Shown here: piece by piece, positions 50,841 to 61,742 of the stretch
Layout of the letters: each line of letters opens with the position of its first letter
Position numbering within the stretch: position 1 is the stretch's first letter
Source of the DNA: Perkinsus olseni
Taxonomy: Eukaryota > Perkinsozoa > Perkinsida > Perkinsidae
Assembly: GCA_013115135.1 (NCBI GenBank)
Contig: JABANP010000012.1
Span: 186,001 to 250,000 of the forward strand
Reading direction: 5' to 3'
Length of the DNA stretch: 64,000 bases
Notes under the pieces: generated by a model
Databases searched by the model: none
Told to the model about the DNA's origin: nothing
What the model saw: the letters and a program-made list of their open reading frames with translations, nothing else
Made by a program: the position numbers and the translations under genes

Positions 50841-52616
50841 CTATGCAAGTGCGGCTTCGAATAGGGGCGGAGTCAAGGTGAAGGAAGGAGTGTCCCCTTC
50901 CAGGAGCGCACTAGCTGCCTCGCTGTAAGCTATGTAGGCAGAGAACGACTCGTTCGTGGCAGCCGACGCTGATGCATCGACATTCATGCTCTCCAGGTTC
51001 GAGTAGTGGATCGGGTAGTCCTCCGGAATTGGCCTGCGAAGGATGATAACTGAAGGGAACGCCGAACCAGCACATTCTCAACCCACATGTTGTAGGGGCT
51101 GATGATAGTGAGGGACACGATCATGTACTTGCCAGTGTCCCTGAACCATGCCAGCTCTACTCCTCGTACCACTTCATCCTGAGCAGAACGGTGAAATTAT
51201 AGAAGAGCCTCAACACAGGAGAGCCCACCTGATCAAAAGACCAATACTCTTGTGTTGCTGCGTTCGAGGAGATCTCGTGTGCGGTGTTGAACGCGAGGAG
51301 GTATCCGCCTGAGTGCGTCGGATCGAAACCGTAGGTTGCCGAGAGATCATCACCGAGGCCCTCATGAATCCTCCTGTCCAACTGCTGATGGCAGGTCAGA
51401 CCATCCCCTTCGAGTTGTGTGGGCATGAAGTACTTCAAATTGACGTAGTACTTCGACATGTACTGAACGTCCGTGAAGCCAGGGAATGGCACTCGTATTA
51501 ATGAGCTTCTTGAACGGATCTGTGAGGTTGCTTAACGGTGTGGTATCTCTCAACCTGACAAGACCCCCTTCCGACCCAACAGGGTTAGTATCGGTCACCT
51601 CTGATGAAAGCTGATACAGTCGAGATGGTAAGGCTCATTGGGAGCCCCACGGCGGGCCCACAGCGTAGCCGTCATCACGCTGCCCTGAGGAAGAGACGCC
51701 GGAAAGCCACTCCTAACGGCGCTGCTGACTGCCTACCGGAGTCTTCTCATCCTTCCAGGTCGAGGAGCACGTATTTTCCAGGTGGACATCGGACAATTCA
51801 GTAATCACCTCTCCCAAGCCCGTCCGCGGCAGTCGCAGGAGGCCGAAATTGGAGAACTCGGCGGTCAAGTCGGCGAGCCTCTGCGCATCTTCCGCCCACT
51901 CCGACCGCGGACGATCGTAGGGCTTTGAACGATGCCTCTGACCCTGAAGGCGTGAGCGTACCACACAACGCCAATGCCAGGCTAAGCTGCGCCAGATATT
52001 CTCATTACTCACGCTATTACTAAGTTGAGTATATATACTTATCCTTTAAGTTGCACTGTTGCGCTACAGTAGAGCTGGGCAACCGTACTGGGGTCGAGGA
52101 AAGTACGGTACGGAGTACGTCTTAAACTGTCAAACTAGTACGGGTACGGAGAACTAGTACGTATTAAATATATTAAATAACGCATACGTGTATTGAATTA
52201 CGCCGTACTAAGTACGGTGCTTGGGAACCGCTGCGACAGGTAGTATGGGTACGGGCCGTACCATACTCCGTACTACTGTAGACAAGTCCGCCTCGCGTGG
52301 ATACCCGAGCGAAAAATTTCTGTTCTAAACGAAGTCCTTGACGCGTAGGCAGATTCCCGTGGTACACAAAGTCTTCGAGAAGTGGCCAGTCTCCAGCATA
52401 TGATGGCAACATCGGCCGGATGATGACGCGCACGTGCTCACTATAATGGTAATTGCTTCCACTCAGCTTTGCCTCGAAAAGCTCGCCTGTTGGGATGGCC
52501 CCCCCTCCCACCTTCATGCGGCCTCCTTCCACAACGTCCACTCTAGTCGTCAGCATCATCATCCATACCATCACCACGACGACGACGACAGATGGACCAT
52601 GAGGGACGAGGACCAT
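50841..52616 (-). CDS. G-family secreted paralog G6
   Basis: Signal exon from 52616 (MVLVPHGPSVVVVVVMVWMM then LTTRVDVVEGG). A first intron of several hundred bases carries a MITE-like inverted repeat. Exon 2: SKPYDRPRSEW, LADLTAEFSNFG, then CSSTWKDEKTP. Core: QYMSKYYVNLKYFMPTQL, LTCHQQLDRRIHEGLGDDLS, YGFDPTHSGGYLLAFNTA and EYWSFDQ. Next: RGVELAWFRDTGKYMIVSL. Last exon: DYPIHYSNLESMNV, ending PPLFEAALA at 50841. Near 51483 one extra T (CCCTGGC where G4 has CCCGGC) shifts the frame between INTSAIP and GFTDVQYM, so this copy is damaged or the assembly has an indel. Confidence 0.6.
52080..52290. mobile_element. MITE-like inverted-repeat element in the G6 first intron
   Basis: TACGGTACGGAGTACG near 52104 faces CGTACCATACTCCGTAC near 52258, with further GTACGGGTACGG motifs between them and AT-rich sequence in the middle. 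Imperfect terminal inverted repeats around a short non-coding centre fit a MITE. No target duplication was established. Confidence 0.5.
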
Positions 52617-52989
52617 AACCGACTAAGGACTGACAAAGGGAAGGGTGGACCTGCATGGTTGTGCTGAAGCCGATGGTCCTCCGCTGTGAGGATCCTCACA
52701 GCGGGTATACTGGAAGAAGGCAATTTGATAGCGTTCGCAATTGAGGTTACGGCGATTTGAGAAGGCTTCCGACCCTCGAGTTTCTCTGTTAGCCGCCGAC
52801 TGACCAGCCGAACCTTTGAGGAGGGGGCCTCGATGGCCATTCGCCGGACGGGAGTTCCCACCCAATCAGTCGCCCATCTACTAACCGTGTTCAGAGGTGA
52901 ACGTTATTAAGGAACAAAACAGAATCATCATCAATCACAACGATAAACACCATGACAATCACTGAACATCACTCAGACACCTTCTCAAT

Positions 52990-54955
52990 TCACTTCGAGA
53001 CCACCTCTTTAAGTAGGACCGCGTGTATGCGCTTGGCCGAGTGGACCCCAGGTAGCATCCGCTTCGCAGTCAATATACCCTTCACTGCTCTACTGAGAGC
53101 GTCGTGGGACTTGGTCAACTCAGGCGACGCCTCCTTGTTTAGAACCTCGAGATTCGCGTAGTCGATCGGATAGTCGTCGGGCGTTGTTCTGAGACAGCCA
53201 AACTGAGGGGAGCCAAACCGACTCATTTTCAACTCACATATTGTGAGGGCTGATCACAGTGAGCGAAGCGATCATGAACTTGCCCGTCACCTTCGACTGC
53301 CGCAGTTCGACGCCTCGCTTCGTCCCGGCCTGAAGAATCACACTACCCCTAAAAGCGAATTCCCTCAGAAAGAAAAATGTTCGGAAAAGACCGCCTAGGA
53401 AAGGAAACAACGCTTTTTCTGCATCATCAATTCTACCCGACCCAAAGAAGTTCGTCATCGTCAGCGGCCACCTGCAGGCCTGCTCCACTTTATTGAGGGC
53501 GCTTCGCCCATTGCTACTGTGACTACTTCAAGGTCGTGCACTTTTCGTATGCAATCCTGTCACAATCGTATCAGTCAACTGTCCCCGTTACGCAACAGCT
53601 ACTAGTAGCCGCTCAGCACGACGTATATATTCTCTCCGATCAAAAATACATTTCGTCCTGTTGGGTTCCCCGACCCAACAGCAGGCTATGTCTGCTACTC
53701 CGAGTAGAGATTGTCGCTATTGTCTCAGATTTCAAGGTTTCGTCCTCGTGATGCTAGAGGGCATTACCAAGACATCATCGTTAGATAAGCTCGCATGAAG
53801 CCTCTTACCTCAACTCACAACGAGTGCTTTGGATTCGGCTTAGTCTACAACAGAGCGACCGGCAGGCACTCACCTGATCAAGCGCCCAGAATTCCTGGCG
53901 CCTTCCCACGTAGCCCGATGAGATCTTTTGGAAGCTCCTCAACGCCAGTCGGTATTCGCCAAAGTGCGTTGGGTCCACGTCGTACTCGGGAAAACCCTTG
54001 TAAACCGATAATCCCCTGAAGTCGCGTTTGATCGTCATGTCCAACTGCTGTTTGCAAGTCGAGCCATTGCCGCTTTCGAGTTCGGTCGAGGTCATGAAGT
54101 ACTTCAAATTTACATAGTACTTGGCCACGTACCTCAATACGCAAGCAAGTGGGCAATACTCAAGAACCCTCGCGTTACTTGAACGTATTAAGCCTGCCCT
54201 CTTCAGAGAAGGTTCTCGAAAGGGATCCGAAAACTTGTCGTATGGCGTTGTATTGTAAAATCTAAAAGAAAACCTCCTTTCGGAAGCGACATGCCTAGAG
54301 CCGATGACCTCCTCTGGAAAGCTGACACAGTCCAGGTGGAAAGGCTCGTTCGAAGACTCCCTTCGCGCCGACACACCGACGGACGCCTCGCTCGCCTGAA
54401 AAGAAGGCAGCCAAGGCATCAACAAAAAACCGCTACCTTATTGCGTTCCTTCCAGGCCGAGTAGCATGCGTCCCGGGTCCCCGATCCAAGGTTCGACATC
54501 CCGGCACCCTGGCCGTACTGAGCCTGCAGGCTTCTGAGCTCCGACAGAGCAGTTTGAAAAGGGCGACGTCCACTTGGACGATCGTACGGCTTTTTCCGAG
54601 TCCTCTTGCGCTACAGACAAACACCGTCGCTCGAGAAGAGAATGCGTTAATCGACTGAGGTCGAGGCCTCCCATTCCGCAGCGCTCGGACCCGCAGTGAC
54701 GGGACGAGAATTCGTTCAGTTTGACAGCGCCTTTAAGATACGGAGTTCGTTAGGGAATGATTGCGATAATGCAGATCCGAAGGGTACGTGTCTGTTGACC
54801 GAGAGTTCTGCCCAGGGTCGTATGAAACATTCAAGATTCCTCCCGGAGTTGATTCGGCAACCGGAGAACTTTCTCACCCTCATGGGGCCTCCTTGTAGAG
54901 CAGTTACCACACTCCATACCACCACAACGGTCGAAGCATGAAAAAGTGAAACCAT
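52990..54955 (-). CDS. G-family secreted paralog G7, most divergent
   Basis: Signal exon from 54955 (MVSLFHASTVVVVWSVVTAL then QGGPMRV). Exon 2: KKPYDRPSGRR and a short helix, then CYSAWKERNK, without the NEL repeats. Exon 3: SNEPFHLDCVSFPEE. Core: VLRYVAKYYVNLKYFM, then a diverged STCKQQLDMTIKRDF, EYDVDPTHFGEYRLALRSF and EFWALDQ. Next: KRGVELRQSKVTGKFMIASL. Last exon: DYPIDYANLEVLNK to a stop at 52990. It keeps the layout but lacks the near-identical block shared by G1 and G3-G6, so it has escaped local homogenisation. All exons read in frame. Confidence 0.65.
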
Positions 54956-55436
54956 AACTGCGTGAATCGTTAATGACAGAGACTCCCTCCGAGGGGCCCC
55001 ACCTCGACGGCTACTCCGGGGACCTCGCGCTACTCGAACCCACAGCACATATTCGGAATGATCCAAAGAAGGCCTCAACCCCAACGACTTGTCGACGCTG
55101 TAGAGCAGCACCTTAAGCTCTCGCCATTAGTTCTCTTTAGTGGCCTTGAGGCGTGTCATCACTCGTTCTGTGCCCAAATTCTTTTCCAACAACAAAAAAT
55201 CTCGTGTAGGGGGAGCGCCGGCAGAATTTTTTCAGGGATGAAGATTCCCTCAATTGAGTGAATGAGGACGCCGCTGACCCACAGCGCCAAACTGCGGTCT
55301 CGATCTGTGAATGTGATGTCCCCGAGCGCGGGAATAGCGAGAACTACGAACGCTTAGTTGATTCTGCCAGCATGTTGCGAGATTGTGGCAGATTGCGAGG
55401 ATCCTCCGTTTTCAAACTACACCAACGGGACCGAGA
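54956..55436. other. Upstream of the G array, nothing recognised
   Basis: Should hold the G7 promoter. Open frames here are short and unsupported. Confidence 0.35.
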
Positions 55437-56484
55437 TTAACCAACACAACGCCTACGATAAGTAGCTAAGTATGACTGAGCAGCGGTGATGACAGTGATG
55501 CCGAAGATGAGGAGACACGAGGGGTCGGCTAGTTCCCCTTTGAACGGAACATCTATTTCCTCAACAAACTGGTGGGGAAATGACCTTCTCGCAAGATCGT
55601 GAATTCCAAGGGGGCTGATGTTAATAATGCGCATCACAGAACGGCACCATAGCCATTCGACACAGTCGTCCGCGCAGACCAGCTGCTGAACCATGACAGC
55701 CAACGAAGTGCTGCTGGGTTTAAAAAACTCTGTGATATAAATAACGAGTAGCCTGGCTACTCTTAACTTAACCGACAACAACGCCATCGATGGGCTGGAC
55801 ACCCTTGACGTTGCAAAAGATAATACTATACTTATGCAATAATCTTAGATCAGCATCAGACTGTCCGAGGGACCGCAGGAGGCCAAGACGAAACAACGGA
55901 AACGAGCTTCCCTTGCTGTCCCCCCGGACAGGAATTCAGCGCTACTGCTGCTGTGGGCAACCAGAGGCGAGAGACTTTATTGAGAGCATATCAATCTTCA
56001 TAGTGGTCGGGAGCGCAGGCAGCAAGCTCCTCAACAGTAGCCGCGTAGGGGAAGGGAGGTAGCTGAAAAAACAATGAAAGCGTTGATGACGGATGAATCA
56101 CCCCAACCTACATGGCGCCTTGAATCAATGCATTCAATGGGTAGAGGTCGCACTGGGCAGGACTCGACCTGTTGAAAACATCGGAGCTCGTAGTAGCAAG
56201 CGGCGTAATAGTTCCAGCACAAAATGTTCAAGTGGCCGTCAGGGAATTGTATAATTTCCGAATTTGCTGTGCAGTCTGCGAAGTATAGACCGGTGGCAGC
56301 ATACAATTTCCGGCGTGTTTAAGAGAACGATAGAGACCACAATGACAGCAGTTACCCGAAGCTGTGATATGGTGAGGGTAGAAAACCGCAACTTTGCTGA
56401 GCAAAAGACCATCTCACGATTTTCAGAGCGGTTCAGTAAAATTAGCCTCAGAATCATCCAAAAAATGATGTAACGTTGATTCAT
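55437..56484 (-). CDS. Hypothetical membrane or secreted Cys-rich gene(s)
   Basis: Several minus-strand open stretches look coding but could not be joined with confidence. 56350-56290 has a hydrophobic segment (TAVIVVSIVLLNTPEIVCC); 56290-56110 has a Cys/aromatic-rich segment (HLNILCWNYYAACYYELRCF and ESCPVRPLPIECIDS); 55802-55437 is a 121-codon frame with two hydrophobic segments ending at a stop at 55437. They may be one multi-exon gene or two. No family recognised. Confidence 0.35.
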
Positions 56485-56945
56485 CGACCCTCGAACCCCG
56501 TAAGAAGTACCTCTGCCCTTCGCCTAGGTATGTACAAGCCATGCTCAACCATCGAGAACGATGGTATCTCATAACAACCAGCTGCACAGGTAGACGTCGA
56601 CGAGTAGCAAGCGTTGGTCATATAATAACCCGGACAGGCCTGACGTCATTATCAATGGCGACGTGACTTAGGCCCACACAGACAGAAACAACAGGGTGGT
56701 GGGGGAACGTAAAGAGCGCAACTGGCGTTGTTGTAGGGATGGAGTGCTCTTGACTAAGTTACGCAATGCAAAAACGCCACAACTCCCCGATTTATCAGTG
56801 AACGACGATTGATCACAAATGGACAGCGAAATTGGAATCAGCAACATCACAAACCCTCAACCAGTCTCAGCCATAGCAGCTCAATAGTTCCAAGTTACGT
56901 CCCTAAACTGCTCCACCTTGCATCATCCCTCCACAAGAATGATTC

Positions 56946-57540
56946 TCAACCCCCCAGCTCCCAATATACTACCATCGTCATTGCCTGCGATGACTCTCCA
57001 AATCCCGGAACACCAAACTCGTCTCCAGGAATGGGCGCTATCACCGACTCATCGAATACCGCTGACGACACATCACCAGCGCTGGTGGTATATTCCTGAA
57101 AGGACCGATGTAAAGAATCAGCAAGCCAGCCGCAGACGTACATCGGCAGTCGACGCAGCATCGCAGCTGCTGGTCACGCTGGCTGTACTCGACGATCCTC
57201 TCTTCCTTCTAGCCGACCTGGTCGTGGCCCTCCTCATTGTGATCAGGCGGGGATTAGCATGCTCGTGCAGACTGTGGGCGAATCTAAACCACGTTCTCAA
57301 AATCCCGACCTCGACCGATGGCTACTCACCGACACATCTGCCCTAGCCGACAGCGGTCCTTCTTATAATATCCACATAGCGGCTTCTGAGCGGCTTCACC
57401 TTCCGCAATACTCCGCCCTTCCGAGTCCTGACACCGACCTCACTGGAAAGGCTGCATCAAGTATCCAAAATCCCACCTGTCCTCGGCCATCCGCGCCTGT
57501 TCGTTGCCTCTCCGCTGTCTCCGAGCCACTGCAAAACGCC
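56946..57540 (-). CDS. CCCH zinc-finger protein (second paralog)
   Basis: Two exons join to make a full CCCH finger: KPLCGYYKKDRCRLGQMCR, an intron of about 50 nt (GTGAGT...TTTAG), then FAHSLHEHANPRLITMRR, giving C-x7-C-x5-C-x3-H. An upstream exon reads SGSETAERQRTGADGRGQ. The sequence after the finger is uncertain. It is a clear paralog of the gene at 58281-59120, on the same strand, though its finger is split by an intron that the other lacks. CCCH proteins bind RNA and control mRNA stability or processing; the target is unknown. Confidence 0.55.
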
Positions 57541-57543
57541 AGT

Positions 57544-58280
57544 TGAGATGGACATCAGGTAAGAGAAAGGCTCATCAGACAGTCCTCCCCCGCAGATTGA
57601 TCAACACAAGAAATTCTCCTCGGAACAACATCATCGCGGGAGAGGGAACCGCGACGTAACAAAGGCAAAAGCGAATGCCTCTTGTCCCCTTCTTCGTCCA
57701 GCCGAGACTTATCATAACATCATCATCAGTAGGAATGGTATAGCATGAAGGGAGACAAACAGTCCAGCATCTTGTTCGCACGCTCCCCACTTCAACTACG
57801 TCGCACGCGCCTCGACCTCGGATACGGAAATGACGACAAGGACGCCAAATACGGAAATGATACGGAGTCCAGAAGAAAGGGAATAATAGGTCAAAACAAC
57901 ATTTACGGCAATCAAGCTTTTTCACCACCCGCACGGGCGTCATAAAGATACTTCACTTAGTCACCTATCGTCGCTCAGAACATCCACGAGAGTAACCGGC
58001 AGAGTTGTAAAAACAGGAACATGCCGAGAGATGATCAGTGGCTAGCGTCACAACTAGCAGTACGGAAAAATACACTACAACAGCGAAAATGCTGAGAATG
58101 CTACAACCAATATCACCGACGACCGGTGACAGACGGATCGAGGAGAACTTCGACCCACCTGGGATAAGGGAACTAGCCTCGGGTCGTGAGCGCAGTGTCC
58201 CTCCGTTCATCAAAATACGCTGATATGCGCTAAGTAGGCAGCGGGATGGGTAGCAAGTCTTGTGCCAGCGGGTGCCAAGA
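57544..58280. other. Between the two CCCH genes
   Basis: Probably contains the 5' exon(s) of the second CCCH gene. Nothing else recognised. Confidence 0.3.
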
Positions 58281-59120
58281 TTATTGATTCTCCATGACAG
58301 GAGCGGCGGCGGCAGAGGGCTCTGGGCTCTGCTGGACCATCATAGGGGCGTAGTAGACCGGAGCAGCTGATCCCTGCCCCGTCGGCTGATAGTAATAATA
58401 CATCTGGCAGCGGTGAAGTGACGACAGACCCGACTTATCGGCTATCCTACCTGGGGCGGGGGCGCGGGCACGGTCATAGGAGCACCAGGAGAGGCCAGAG
58501 GGAACATTGCTGCTTCTGCTTGGGGTTGCTGAGAACGACGACAGGACTGACTACAACGTAAGTGGCGTGCGTTAGCATACCTGTACAGCAGGAGGAGGAG
58601 CTACATAGCCATAACACTGATTCGGCAAGACCGGCGGCTGGGCTACATAGGGGGCCTGAGAAGTTATTGACTAACGTCTCCGAGACCACAGATCTTCAAG
58701 ACTTACCATTTGCACCGGGCGACTGCTGGCGGTACTGAGGGAATCTCCTCATGAGAATCAGTCGAGGGTTCTTATGCTCCTTCAACGAGTGGGCGAACCG
58801 ACAGGCGTTCCCCATACGGCATCTGTCGTTCTTGAAGTACGCGCAGAGGGGCCTCGTCGCAGTCGAGGGAGGTGAGCTCGGCCCAGCAGAGCAAGGTGTC
58901 GAGGTCACGGTAGAACGATCGGTTGGCGAGGACTGAGGACGGAGCAGTGATGGTGCTAGAGAGATGGGGCGAACCTTACCTTGGTGCTGGGAACGACTGA
59001 GGAGCAGTCAGAGGCCACTGAGGGGCGTCGGGACTTGGATGCTGCCGCTGCGTCGGTCGTCGGTGCATCCCTGTCCAGGTGAAGGCGGAGCTGCTGGGAA
59101 CGAGCGCAGGCGCGGCACAT
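58281..59120 (-). CDS. CCCH zinc-finger protein, five exons
   Basis: Exons: 59120-58980, 58932-58707, 58655-58581, 58528-58451, 58403-58281. Exon 1: CRACARSQQLRLHLDRD. Exon 2 carries one CCCH finger, LCAYFKNDRCRMGNACRFAH (C-x7-C-x5-C-x3-H), followed by SLKEHKNPRLILMRRFPQY. Exons 3-5 encode a Pro/Ala/Gln/Tyr-rich tail (PYVAQPPVLPNQCYGYVAPP, then MYYYYQPTGQG), ending VMENQ. A single finger plus a low-complexity tail suggests an RNA-binding regulator that may enter RNP granules; this is inference. An alternative Met lies at 59159. It is divergent from the methyltransferase gene at 59248, about 130 bases away. Confidence 0.75.
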
Positions 59121-59247
59121 TATTGGGAATAGTGAAAACGACTGCCGACAAGCAGTCAAGAAGACGACTCCGTTATAGGACCATTTTTAGGACTTGAAAC
59201 CTCGTGAAGGTGGATAGTCTTCGATTTCAAATTAAGAAAGGTCAACG

Positions 59248-61378
59248 GTGACCTCCCGCATGGGGTCTACGTACTGGACAGAAGGCTACCCACCTGTCCC
59301 ATTCGACACAACTTCTGTTGCTGCCACTGACAGTAGTAGTAGCAACTCGTCACTTGCTCATCTTGCTCTCACTTGTATTTCCTCAACGTCTTCACCTGTT
59401 AAAGTCAAAAATAATGACGGAGTGTGGGTTCGTAGCCCCCAGGGGATATTCCAATTCATGTAATCTTTTATTGTTGCCTTCAAACCTCTGAAAGCGTATC
59501 TTAGGTTCATTCCGGTCAGTGGCAGTGGCTGAAGATTTGAAGGTCGACGTGGTATCTTCGATCACCGGGGACTTTGACTCCAATGTCGACCTCAAATCGG
59601 GCTTCCGCGTATGGGAGTGCAGCATTGACCTGGCAAGGTACGCCTGGCGTATCTCAGAGCATTCCAACCGTACTTCACCGCACGGGCAAGAATCGGCGTC
59701 AAAATGGCGCTCCCTGAGAGATCGATCTCGCCTGCATTGCAATGGGGAAAAATTTTGTGCGCGGCTCGTCTTCGATGGAATTACGAAAAATGATGCCGCT
59801 GGTAGTGCTTTGTGTGAGTAGGAGTATGCAACGTAGCCTGTTGGTCTTGGAAAATCTTGCTCTGGTTTCTCGCCACCCTTGCGGGTCGTCCGTAAAAACG
59901 TGAAAGGCGGAGGACACTCACAGTGAACCCCATACTCGGCACAGTATTTCTAACGACGCTCTCCTTGACCGCTCGCCGACGTCGTGGTTTCACTCCCTGT
60001 CCCCTGCCCAAGGCAGTCCGTAGACTCCACCCCTACTCGTCAGGTACGTCCATGAGCATCCGGCTCCGGTCACCAAGGTGCTGGAGCTAGGCTGCGGTCA
60101 TGCCCTGCCCGGAATAGCGGTACTAACCACAGTCACGAAATATCCCGGCTATCGTTCCATGATGGAACTTCCATCCAACTGCGCAGGCTCTCCTCGACAG
60201 CCCTACTTGTACTGCGTACTTGCACGACCTCGACCCTTCCGTGCTGCAGCTCATCACCAGCCAAAACGTCAGGTCGTCTACCAGCATCAGCCGCCCAGAG
60301 AACGCGGTAGGGCATCCACTGCTTCTCCTAAGGGAAGGTTATTGATGGTGAGCAGATACGTGACGGGGGCGTGGGGTGAGGGCCTGACCCGCCTGCTCAA
60401 GGGAGATGCTGGACTGTTTGACTTGATACTGTCTAGTGAAGGGATATACAAGTACTGCAGTTGTCTCGTGGCAGTTGTTGCCATCACAACTTCGCCCGTT
60501 AATTCACCTGCGTTCATGCCTGAGTCTTCGCCGTAACAGTCGTCTCGCGAGGACTTTGAATTAACCCTTTACCGAATTCGCACTTCTTTCTTTCGCGCTT
60601 GGTTATCACTGCGACGAATCTCGTAAGTATACTGAAATTTCCGTTGAATTTCTTCCACTCGCCTGGACTTTTACGGGTATTTACGGAATACGGCTACTGT
60701 TTGTCTCTGTGAAAACCATCTCTGCGTATACCGCGGACGCCGTTTCCTATGTGGACCTGGTCAGCGAAAATGATGGTACGATGATGATGGCCCTCATCTA
60801 TGGCAGGCAGACCTCCTTCGAGCCTCTGCTCGCTATGCTCATCGACCTTCTCGACCCTGAGAACGGAGTAGCCCTTGTTCGCCGGCAAGAGGTTGTATTT
60901 TGGCTGCGGTGGTGGTACTGCTCCCTTCATGAGGTAATGCTCGTGGTCTCTTTGGACGCTCTTGGGAGAGACCATATTTTCGGTCGTGGAAATCTAGCAC
61001 CCTTTTGCGGTTTTCAGCATTCTAGCACCGGGCATGTTCTTGATCGTGAAGTTTTAGGGCGCGCGAGAATTGCTATAGAGAAGCTTGCGGGCTGGTTCAA
61101 AACGTGGGTCGCTTGCATTGACCATCAAAATAAAATGCGATAGGTTAGGGAATCTCGCAAACCCAGGAGTTGGTCGGAAAATTATCCGGGCAGAAGACGC
61201 GTCTCAAATTTCCGGGTATTTTCGATCACTGATTCCATACCTGCCAGCCATCGCTCTCAGTTTCGTTGAGGACCACTACTCGGACACTCTGACGTGCCGG
61301 TCGGTGGCGTTGTTCGAGGACGCTCGGAGTAATATCCGGGAAATCGTGGAAGTGCGTAAGAAGAGACAAGGACAATGA
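59248..61378 (+). CDS. METTL18/Hpm1-like protein-histidine methyltransferase
   Basis: Exons in order: a Ser-rich start (MTSRMGSTYWTEGYPPVPF, tentative first exon), then AVAEDLKVDVVSSITGDFD with FRVWECSIDLAR (about 59519-59638), YVHEHPAPVTKVLELGCGHA with LPGIAVL (from 60044; the SAM-binding motif I), YLHDLDPSVLQLITSQNV, VTGAWGEGLTRLLKGDAG with LFDLILSSEGIY, SFEPLLAMLIDLLDPENGVA, GKRLYFGCGGGTAPFM, and the end SNIREIVEVRKKRQGQ. These match the METTL18/Hpm1 family, which methylates a histidine in ribosomal protein uL3 (Rpl3). Between ALV and AGKRLYFG (near 60880) one extra base must be skipped to keep frame. Exon limits in the middle are approximate. Confidence 0.75.
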
Positions 61379-61742
61379 ATTTACTCAGTTTCATTCACGT
61401 CAGTTTCAGCCTGTTATTGAGTTTTGTGGCGCGCGACGTGCCTGGGTTGAGGAGCGAAATGCTTTTCTGTAGTGTTCGTGCTTCGACTTAAGATATGGAT
61501 GCCATCTCCGCTGGACTGCCTGAGGAGGACACTAAGACCCTCCCTAATATGAAACACGCGCAGGACAGGTAGTACGGAACCTTGCGTCCCCGCAACGACT
61601 GAGGGGCGACGTCCGAATTGGGGAACTTGAATGGTTGAAGGTTTTCGAAACGACTTCGAACTCCGTGTGTTGTCACAATATAGTGTCACTGTGAATAGTA
61701 GTGAGAGAGAAGGGAGGGGGCGCCCATTCTATCATTCGCGGG
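61379..61742. other. Intergenic between METTL18-like and Rpn7
   Basis: No coding sequence recognised; holds the Rpn7 promoter and possibly an unrecognised first exon. Confidence 0.35.
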
